From positions 93,074-157,073 of the forward strand of contig NZ_MWVJ01000074.1 in assembly GCF_002087335.1 (NCBI RefSeq): a stretch of DNA of 64,000 bases, given 5' to 3'. The notes beneath the pieces were generated by a model that was not told the origin of the DNA, searched no databases, and saw only the letters and a list, made by a program, of their open reading frames with translations. The DNA comes from Pseudophaeobacter leonis (GTDB lineage Bacteria; Pseudomonadota; Alphaproteobacteria; Rhodobacterales; Rhodobacteraceae). The position numbers were made by a program, and so were the translations under genes. Positions 59,374 to 64,000 of the stretch are shown here, piece by piece (within the stretch, counting starts at the first letter, position 1; every line of letters begins with the position of its first letter).

Positions 59374-60291
59374 TCATGCGCTCCTCATGCGGGGATCAAG
59401 CCAGGCATTCAGCACATCTGCCGTGAAGGTAAAAATGATGTAGAACATTGAAAAGATGAGAACCAACGCCTGCACCGTGGGCAAATCATTGCGCGAAATG
59501 CTCTCGTAGGCGAGAAAACCCGCGCCGTGCAGCGCAAAGATCGACTCTACCACGATGGAGCCGCCCAGCATAAAGCCCATCTGAACCGCAGCCAGGCTGA
59601 CCACCGGAATAATCGCGTTGCGCAGAGCGTGTTTGAACAAAACACGGCCCTCAGATGCTCCCTTGGCGCGGGCGGTGCGGATATAGTCAGAGGACAACAC
59701 CTCAAGCATACCGGCGCGTGTCAGGCGCATGATCGCCGGCATGGCGTAATATCCCAACACCACAGTTGGCAGTATGAAATGCGCCCAGGTTGAGGACCCG
59801 GAGGCGGGCAGCCAGCGCAGCTTGATCGAGAAGATAACCACCAGGATCAGACCAAACCAAAAGGAGGGCATCGCCTGGCCTGCCACCGATAACAACAGGG
59901 CAAAGCGGTCGATGATCGAATTGGGGCGCATCGCGGCCAAAACGCCCAGAGGCACCGCCGTCACCAAAGCAAAACTGATGCCGCACAGGCCCAGCAACAT
60001 CGTGACCGACAGGCGTTCTGCCAGCAGCGAAGACACCGGCATCTTGAAATAATAGCTTTCGCCAAAATCGCCGGTCAGCGCGCTCAGCAACCACGCGCCG
60101 TATTGCACGACCATTGGGCGATCAAAACCGTAGCGTACGTTTATGGCCGCGATATCTTCTGAAGAGGCGCCTTCACCAGCCAGGGCTATGGCGGGATCGC
60201 CGGACAGATACAGCAAAACAAAACTGATTAGAGAAACCGTCACGGCCACAAGGAACGCAAGCCCCAGCCGTTTCAGAATGAATGAAAGCAC
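59374..60291 (-). CDS. Peptide ABC transporter permease (OppB/DppB type)
   Basis: A 305-residue permease that starts with the typical short N-terminus and first helix (RLGLAFLVAVTVSLISFVLL), followed by the extracytoplasmic loop and five more predicted helices. The coupling region TARAKGASEGRVLFKHALRN is characteristic of the OppB group. The start at 60291 follows the binding-protein gene by about 100 bases. It is the second gene of the operon and is intact. Confidence 0.92.
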   Translation of the reverse strand: MLSFILKRLGLAFLVAVTVSLISFVLLYLSGDPAIALAGEGASSEDIAAINVRYGFDRPMVVQYGAWLLSALTGDFGESYYFKMPVSSLLAERLSVTMLLGLCGISFALVTAVPLGVLAAMRPNSIIDRFALLLSVAGQAMPSFWFGLILVVIFSIKLRWLPASGSSTWAHFILPTVVLGYYAMPAIMRLTRAGMLEVLSSDYIRTARAKGASEGRVLFKHALRNAIIPVVSLAAVQMGFMLGGSIVVESIFALHGAGFLAYESISRNDLPTVQALVLIFSMFYIIFTFTADVLNAWLDPRMRSA

Positions 60292-60394
60292 AACATATCA
60301 CCTTCTTTGGGTAAACCGGGGCGGGTCATTTGGAGAGGACTGGCGGGGTTAACAGCTGGGCACGCGGATGCGCCCAGCCAGAGAGGGTGACGGC

Positions 60395-61912
60395 CTATTT
60401 CCAGCGCATCGTTGCAAAGCGCAACACTTCGTCTGGCGTCGGCGTATAGGCCACTTCCTGCGTAAACACGTAGTTTGTGTTATACGAGAACAGCGGCACG
60501 GCAAACGCCTGGTCAGCGATCCGGTTCAACGCTTTGGAATAGCTCGCGATCCGCACTGCGGGATCAGTGGATGTATCTGCGATTTCCAAAGCGTCCATCA
60601 CGTCAGCATCTTTGACGGAATCGCCAGCGCCGCCCTTGAGGAACTCGCCAGCAAAGCCTGCGGACACGTCATTGATCGAGTATGATCCCCAGGTCTGGAA
60701 ATTCACCGGCACGCCTTTTGGTATTGTTCAAATCGCGCAGGGCTGCGTATTTCAGCATGTTAAAGTTGGTTTTGATGCCAACCGCATTCATATAGCTGCT
60801 GATGGCTTCGGCGTAATCCCGGTTGCGATAGGCATAGAAATCAGTGGTGAACCCATCAGTATAGCCCGCCTCAGCCAACAGTGCTTTGGCCTTTTCGGGG
60901 TCGTACTCATAGGTCGCGACATCCGCGTCACAGCCAAACTGGCTGGGAAAACAGGCCGAGTTGACGACCTTGCTGCTGCCCTTGACCAATGCATCGACAA
61001 TCGCCTGTCTGTCGATTGCATGTGCCACAGCGCGGCGCACCCGCACATCTTTGAACGGTGAGTTTTCATCCGTTCTGCCCATGGCATCCATCAACAAAAA
61101 GCCCACGCGCATGGTGCTTTCGTTGACGGCCTGGAATTGCGCCATTTCGCCCAGCTTGCCAGCCTGGTCCGCAGGAACCTGCCAGATCAGGTCAAGCGTT
61201 CCGTTGAACATCTCGGCCATTTGGGTGTTGATGTCTGGCATGGTGCGCACATCAATGCGGCCGACCTGCGCCTGTCCCTTTGGTCCGTCAAAATAGTTTT
61301 CGTTCTTCTCCAGAACGAAGTGTTTGCCGGGCTCGATTTTGACGGCCTTGTAGGGGCCAGTCCCAACGGGGTTCAAAGCCATGCCGCCTGGGCCGACCTC
61401 TGCGTAGTATTCATTCGGATAGATCGACACTGGCCCCGACAGGAATTCGATCGCAGCTGGGAAGGGCGCTTTCAGCTTCAGGCGCACGGTGAAATCGTCA
61501 ATCTTTTCGGCGGATTTCATCCAGCTGACATTGCGCACTGTTTTCACGCCACTGTCGGGGTTGGTGACAAAATCACGGTATAAACAACGTCGTCTGCGTT
61601 AAAGGCTTCACCGTTGTGAAAGGTTACGCCTTCACGCAGCCTGAATTCGATTGTGAGGTCGTCAATCCATTCCCAGGAGGTGGCAAGATTGCCTTTGTAT
61701 TCACTGGTGATTGGATCGCGGTACAGCAGGCCATCCCAGATCGCGCGCTGCATAACGATGCCTTCGCGGGCAGAGTTCATATAGCTGTCAACTGACTCCA
61801 GCTCTTTGGTGAAGGCCAGGTGCAGCGTGTCACTTGCCTTGTCTGCAAATGCAGCCGTCGAGACGCTGAGTGCGAGCAGTGCTGCTGTGGTTCTTAAAAG
61901 GGCGAGTTTCAT
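60395..61912 (-). CDS. Family 5 periplasmic peptide-binding protein (two frame breaks)
   Basis: A solute-binding protein of about 505 residues with a signal peptide (MKLALLRTTAALLALSVSTA, cleavage near AFADKAS). Family 5 features are FTKELESVDSYMNS, AIWDGLLYRDP, FRLREGVTFHNGEAFNADDV and VRRAVAHAIDRQAIVDAL. It is broken twice: near 61569-61578 (one base missing after DDVVYTV) and at 60712-60722, where the coding strand reads ACCAAAAGGCG and has one base too many, joining NNTK to GVPVNFQTWGSYS. Corrected, it has normal length. It captures peptides for the permeases and is the first gene of the operon; in this family it largely sets substrate range. Confidence 0.88.
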
Positions 61913-62041
61913 GGGTGGCTCCCTGATAGGATGCTGATTGTATTATAATTTAATAGTTGATATTATTTTTAGCTAAATTTACTCATTATTTGCTCCGAGC
62001 CGTCAAGAGAAATTGTTCGGACACAACAAAGGTAGCGCGCT
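61913..62041. promoter_or_regulatory. Divergent promoter between the binding-protein operon and the IclR gene
   Basis: A very AT-rich 129-base gap separates the two divergent genes. It contains the palindrome ATTATAAT inside a TATTATAATTTAATA stretch and, nearer the IclR gene, the imperfect inverted repeat TTGTTCGGACACAA. Either could be an operator for the IclR protein, as local autoregulation and control of the neighbour are usual for the family. This is inference. Confidence 0.5.
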
Positions 62042-62827
62042 ATGAAATCCCAAGTGCCTGAAAAACAGAACACACTCTTTGTTGGCTCACTGGCAAAGGG
62101 GCTCAAAATTCTGCGCGCGTTTGACGAATCAGCTACCGAGCTCTCTCTGAGCGATTTGGTCAAACTCACCGGTTTGGAAAAAAGCGCTGTGCAAAGACTG
62201 GCCAATACTCTGCACCTTGAGGGGATGTTGGATAAGGATCCCGCCACCAAACGGTATCGCCCGTCGCACGCCTGGCTGGAAATGGCCTATGCCTACTTCT
62301 GGTCAAACCCCCTGGTCAGACTGGCCATGCCAAAGCTGATCGAACTGTCGCATCAATTTAATGCCACCGTGAACCTTGCAGAGCTGTCCGGCGACCACAT
62401 TCTGTATGTCAGCCGTGTCCCCGGGCGCAAAGGTCAGTTTGCCTCCATGCTTGTAGGGCGACGGCTGCCCGCTCTCAGCACGGCGGCAGGGCGCGCCATT
62501 CTGTCAACTATGCCCAAAGACCAGCGCGATATTTTTGTCGAAACATGGCCGCTGAAACAGATGACACCGCGGACCACGATGGATCGGAGCCTTATTTCAC
62601 AAAGCATCGACGAGGCCCAAATTTCCGGGTATTCGATGACACATGACCAGTCAATTTTGCAGCAGACTGGCATTGCGGCGCCCATCAGAGGTCCAAACGG
62701 GCAGGCCTTTGCCGCCATCCAGTGTTCTGTTTCGACACATCTTTGGAAGCTTGAGAGGGTGCAGCAAGAAATCCTGCCCTATATTACAGAAGCCGCCAAC
62801 GGTATCGCGCCGCATGTACGGGGCTGA
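62042..62827 (+). CDS. IclR-family transcriptional regulator
   Basis: A 261-residue regulator with an N-terminal winged helix-turn-helix (LSDLVKLTGLEKSAVQRLAN, about residues 37-56) and a C-terminal GAF-like effector domain (LPALSTAAGRAILSTMP, SGYSMTHDQSILQQTGIAAP). It is divergent from the peptide-transport operon and probably controls it in response to an imported compound or its breakdown product. Its effector cannot be predicted. The start ATG at 62042 gives a normal family length. Confidence 0.9.
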   Translation: MKSQVPEKQNTLFVGSLAKGLKILRAFDESATELSLSDLVKLTGLEKSAVQRLANTLHLEGMLDKDPATKRYRPSHAWLEMAYAYFWSNPLVRLAMPKLIELSHQFNATVNLAELSGDHILYVSRVPGRKGQFASMLVGRRLPALSTAAGRAILSTMPKDQRDIFVETWPLKQMTPRTTMDRSLISQSIDEAQISGYSMTHDQSILQQTGIAAPIRGPNGQAFAAIQCSVSTHLWKLERVQQEILPYITEAANGIAPHVRG

Positions 62828-63135
62828 TCCAGCGCAACCTGCTTTCCTGGTCAGGCTCAGGCCGGATTCAGACCAGCTTCAAGCCAGTGTCAGGCCAGGC
62901 TCAGATCGGTGCGGTCCCAGTAGATCATGGATTTGCGCCTGCACATCATGTAAACGCCATTCAGAAATGTCATCGGTTGCGCAAAGCAGGAATGTCACCA
63001 CCGGCGCTAAGGGTAGCGCAGCCTGACAGGGTGTAGACCTCAGATATCGGAGCCCTGGCTGGATGCGCGGGCCTCTCGTTCTGCGCGTTTGCGGGCGTAG
63101 TAGGGTTCCATCTTAGACGGACCCCCAGGTGGGCG
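62828..63135. other. Intergenic region with a possible truncated gene end beside the insertion sequence
   Basis: The left part has short CAGGC/TCAGGCCAG direct repeats (about 62849-62900). On the minus strand, a frame with coding-like codon use reads toward a TGA at 62878-62880 and ends VQAQIHDLLGPHRSEPGLTL-Ala. It has no start and could be the 3' end of a gene cut by the adjacent insertion sequence. A 23-codon frame (MEPYYARKRAER...) ends near 63040. The boundary and inverted repeat of the element are not certain by eye. Confidence 0.3.
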
Positions 63136-64000
63136 TCACCCCGTCTTCACGTAACCATTTTTAGCGCTGACTGGCTTTACCCTCGGCTTTGGCGAAGCCT
63201 TGCCCTGTTCGGCTTTGATATGCTCCTGGACTGCGCTGAGACGTTTGTTCTCGGTGATTGCTGCGTGTGTGATCCGGCACTCAGGGTTCAGGATCGTATG
63301 TGGTAAGACAACGCCATTGGCGCGGACCTGAATGCGCCCACAGCCGTACTCATAGATATCGATGTATTTGCCAACGAGGCTGCGCGTCAAATCGTTGATC
63401 TCCAGCTTGATCCGTTTGCGATCGCACTTGAGCATCAGATCTTTGGTGACGTGACGCTTGTCGCGCAAACAGAAGACCTCGCGCAGTCGATCCGGTGCGA
63501 TGTTCAGCTCGCGATGCAGGTCGTTTGACTTGGCAGGGGCCTTGGCAAACCTGGCATTGTAGCGGTCGACGAAACTTTCCAGAAATGCATTCCCATCCTC
63601 CATAGAAGACACGCCTGCAAGGCGCAGTTCTTTGACAAGCCGATCTTGTAGCGTCCGGTTCGCACGCTCGACGCGGCCTTTGGCTTGAGAACTGTTTGCG
63701 CACAGAATCTCGATGTTTAGCTCGGCCAGAGCCCGCCCAAACTGGGTCATTCCTGTCATGTGTTTGTTGGGCTTTGGGACGCGGAAAACTGTGTGTTTGT
63801 CACTGTAAAACGCAACGGGGCGACCGTGTTTAAGCAGATAGCTTTCCAAAGCATCAAAGTAGCTAAACGTACTCTCTGAGATCACAAACCGCAGTTCCAT
63901 CAACATGCTCGTGGCGTCGTCGACAAAGACGAGCAGGGTGCATGGCTGGCCGCGGTCTTCAAACCAGCGATGTGTGAGCGATATCTGAACTGCGACTCTT
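63136..64000 (-). mobile_element. ISNCY-type (IS1202-like) transposase, partial at the right edge
   Basis: The C-terminal 288 or so codons of a DDE transposase with an integrase core: WFEDRGQPCTLLVFVDDATS, MLMELRFVISESTFSYFDAL, LLKHGRPVAFYSDKHTVFR (second catalytic Asp in YSDKHT), and SSQAKGRVERANRTLQDRL (catalytic Glu in KGRVERAN). It ends with a basic C-terminal tail. The N-terminal part lies outside the window. The residues before HRWFEDRG read VAVQISLT where I would expect an IDG(S/C) motif with the first catalytic Asp; either a change here or a sequence error may disable the copy. The annotated span is coding sequence only; terminal repeats were not found. Confidence 0.8.

Noticed and set aside
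1..64000. CRISPR arrays, tRNA and rRNA genes
   Set aside because: No regularly spaced repeats, cloverleaf-like segments or rRNA sequence were noticed anywhere in the window.

Overview
The window looks like a chromosome segment of a marine Rhodobacterales (Roseobacter-group) alphaproteobacterium. This rests on GC-rich coding sequence, tightly overlapped operons (ATGA junctions are the rule), HutF-type histidine degradation and overall protein character; the species cannot be named from the sequence. Single-base frame breaks interrupt many otherwise intact genes, often in short homopolymers. I read these as sequence errors rather than decay and annotate each broken gene as one CDS with the break position.

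Layout. 1-1359: end of a dideoxy-aminosugar operon (sugar aminotransferase, 3,4-ketoisomerase). 1544-8995: complete five-step histidine utilisation regulon (hutF divergent from hutI-hutH-hutG-hutU, plus the repressor hutC), with near-identical palindromes in the hutF/hutI intergenic region and ahead of hutC. 9171-14831: hybrid PAS sensor kinase, an OmpR-type two-component pair and an HtrA-like protease. 14902-18948: Lrp regulator, M24 peptidase, diaminopropionate ammonia-lyase and M20 amidohydrolase.

19244-51324 is a large hybrid NRPS/PKS locus. On the minus strand, sbnA-sbnB homologues make L-2,3-diaminopropionate. A seven-gene minus-strand operon (29457 down to 22111) encodes a threonine-synthase-like enzyme, an asparagine-synthetase-like amidotransferase, a P-loop kinase, a 3-hydroxyacyl-CoA dehydrogenase, an extender-unit ACP, an acyl-CoA dehydrogenase and an aminoacyl-tRNA-synthetase-like ligase. 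The last four match the logic of aminomalonyl-ACP synthesis (zwittermicin, colibactin), except that the usual serine adenylation domain appears to be replaced by a stand-alone class II synthetase-like amino acid:carrier-protein ligase. On the plus strand the assembly line runs: fatty acyl-AMP ligase/acyl-CoA dehydrogenase fusion, ACP, C-A-T, C-A(methyltransferase)-T, KS-AT-KR-ACP, C-A-T-TE. An Sfp-type phosphopantetheinyl transferase lies between. The inferred product is a methylated lipopeptide-polyketide containing an aromatic residue and probably aminomalonyl and diaminopropionyl units. No exporter is encoded within the locus.

51375-53093 is a secreted alkaline-phosphatase-superfamily enzyme. 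53438-61912 is a peptide uptake and hydrolysis operon (oligopeptide ABC transporter, gamma-glutamyltransferase, M20 peptidase) with a divergent IclR regulator (62042-62827). The right edge holds part of an ISNCY-type transposase, with a possible truncated gene end beside it.
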